Position numbers and translations under genes: made by a program
Shown: positions 62,780 to 64,000 of the stretch, piece by piece
Numbering within the stretch: position 1 is the first letter of the stretch
Layout: each line of letters begins with the position of its first letter
Assembly (NCBI GenBank): GCA_008711295.1
Contig: VUYV01000229.1
Location: 724,738-788,737, forward strand
Source: Anarhynchus alexandrinus
Lineage: Eukaryota; Chordata; Aves; Charadriiformes; Charadriidae
Reading direction: 5' to 3'
Length of the DNA: 64,000 nt
The notes under the pieces: model-generated
What the model saw: the letters and a program-made list of their open reading frames with translations, nothing else
Databases searched by the model: none
Told to the model about the DNA's origin: nothing

Positions 62780-64000
62780 GCGCTTCCCCTCCGGGCCCCG
62801 TTGCTCAAACTCTTCCCCAGTAGAAGAAGCCCCGGGAAGCTCTTTTTGCAAGTTAAAAGCGCCTTACACCTGTTACACCTTTACCGCTCCTGTGGAGGTG
62901 TGCTGCTCGGCCGGGGCAGGAGGGACCCGCGAGGGGCTGTGGCCACATGAGGAGAGGGAACCAGATCCTTCATGGCCAAAGAACACAACACACAGCCACA
63001 CACTCATCCGCCATATATCTACACAGCCTGAACATCTGTTTTTACCTGAAGGTCTTCAGGGCAATGGGAAACCACCTGCACTCAATTGTACCATCCAGCG
63101 GTGACTGCTGGAAGAACTCAAAAGCTTCCCCGCCCTCCCCCAAAACAGCACAGAGAGTTGAGAAATTCTGTGCAGGTGTGTAAGAGCACCGGTTAGAGAC
63201 CATGACGGTTTTAGCACAAATTCCCAAGTTTTTGGAGACGCGTACATACTAAGTGTGGGTGCTTTGAGCTTCCTGTAAGGAAAAAGAAGAAAGTGGCAAC
63301 ATTGCTTATGGTTCACAGCAAACTCCCATCCAAGTTTTCAATGCTGACGTATGTTTTTACCCGATCAGTCTTAGGAGCAGAATAATACATGGAGAACTAT
63401 TTAAAAGAAAAGAAAATTTAAATTGCAGAATGAGTAATAAATAGCAAGAGAGGGGCATCACAGGTTTTCTGTTTGCAAAAAGCCATCACAAAATGAAGCC
63501 AAAATATATCGTCTTTTCTGGTTGGCATATCCCTAAGCGTTTGCAGTAGTGTCTGTACGCATTACATTGAGTTCAACCACACTGAACTTGTTTTTCCTGG
63601 TTATCTTTTATACACTTCTTAGTACGCGGGAACACACCATGAGCTAGAAAACCTGAAGTGAAGTTTTGAGTGAGCACTGGCACAGGTTGCCCAGGGACCT
63701 CGTGGAGTTTCCATCCTTGGAGATAACTCAAAAGCCATCAGGACGTGGTCCTGGGCAGCCGGCTCCCAGTGGCCCCACTTGAGCAGCGGGCTGGACAAGA
63801 TGACCTCCCGAGGTCCCTTCCATCCTCAGCCATTCTGTGAACGTATCAGAAACTTATACCCAGCAGAAGTCGGTCTGTCTCTTAAGCAACACATGAAAAC
63901 GTAAGGAATGCATCCAGGTACAGTTAAACCTGTGTAAATATTTCAGTAACAAGCTCTAAACTTCCCGTACAATAATGGCAGCTTTATTATTTTAGCAATT
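62780..64000. other. Flank upstream of BEND5
   Basis: Beyond the CpG island the sequence returns quickly to AT-rich composition. No coding exon is recognisable. A CR1 3' end at about 63.67-63.84 kb is the only clear element. Confidence 0.7.
63668..63845 (+). mobile_element. CR1 LINE 3' end, diverged
   Basis: Plus-strand CR1 tail with CACTGGCACAGGTTGCCCAG, GTGGAGTTTCCATCCTTGGA, CAAAAGCCATCAGGACGTGG, TCCTGGGCAGCCGGCTC, GGGCTGGACAAGATGACCTC and GAGGTCCCTTCCATCCTCAG, ending CCATTCTGTGAAC. It belongs to a different CR1 subfamily from the copy at 9.3 kb, one with the GACAAGATGACCTCC tail. It is 5'-truncated and non-coding. Confidence 0.92.

Noticed and set aside
1..64000. CRISPR arrays, operons, rRNA or tRNA genes, endogenous viral genes
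   Set aside because: The genome is a vertebrate one. I saw no regularly spaced repeats, no cloverleaf-like sequence with A and B boxes, and no long frame with polymerase, capsid or envelope features.

Overview
The window looks like part of a bird genome. It is AT-rich and intron-rich, has no Alu-, B1- or L1-like elements, and carries typical avian CR1 LINE 3' ends plus worn MIR/CR1-type relics. It holds one recognisable protein-coding gene, read on the minus strand across the right half: BEND5, the BEN-domain transcriptional repressor. I found all six coding exons by joining splice-consistent segments that encode consecutive pieces of the known vertebrate protein. The reading frame runs 1251 bases, giving 416 residues plus stop, against about 421 residues as I recall for human BEND5. 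No frameshift or internal stop is present, so the gene appears intact.

Layout. Positions 1 to about 30,710 lie downstream of BEND5. They contain no gene I can support, only scattered repeats: a good CR1 3' end at 9.29-9.48 kb, MIR-like relics, poly-T tracts and short tandem duplications. AT-rich blocks there resemble conserved non-coding DNA, but I cannot test that. BEND5 occupies 30,733 (poly(A) signal) to about 62,250 (promoter). Its introns are about 13.8, 1.7, 6.2, 4.5 and 3.9 kb in transcript order. A CpG island of about 1 kb (61.73-62.70 kb) covers the promoter, exon 1 and the start of intron 1. Upstream lie four tandem 19-bp copies and another CR1 3' end (63.67-63.84 kb). In human, BEND5 is nested inside AGBL4; I see no AGBL4 exon here, so the flanks may be introns of that host gene.

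The most interesting points concern BEND5 processing. The exon 2 donor chosen by the frame (AAG|GTACTG) is weak. A rival GTAAGG donor sits 5 nt upstream and would frameshift the product. In the transcript the true donor is followed within about 16 nt by a U15 run and then a run of 60 U. A perfect CCAATTGG, the site reported for BEND5 protein, lies in its own first intron. I found no undescribed multi-gene system; most of the window is ordinary vertebrate intron and intergenic DNA.
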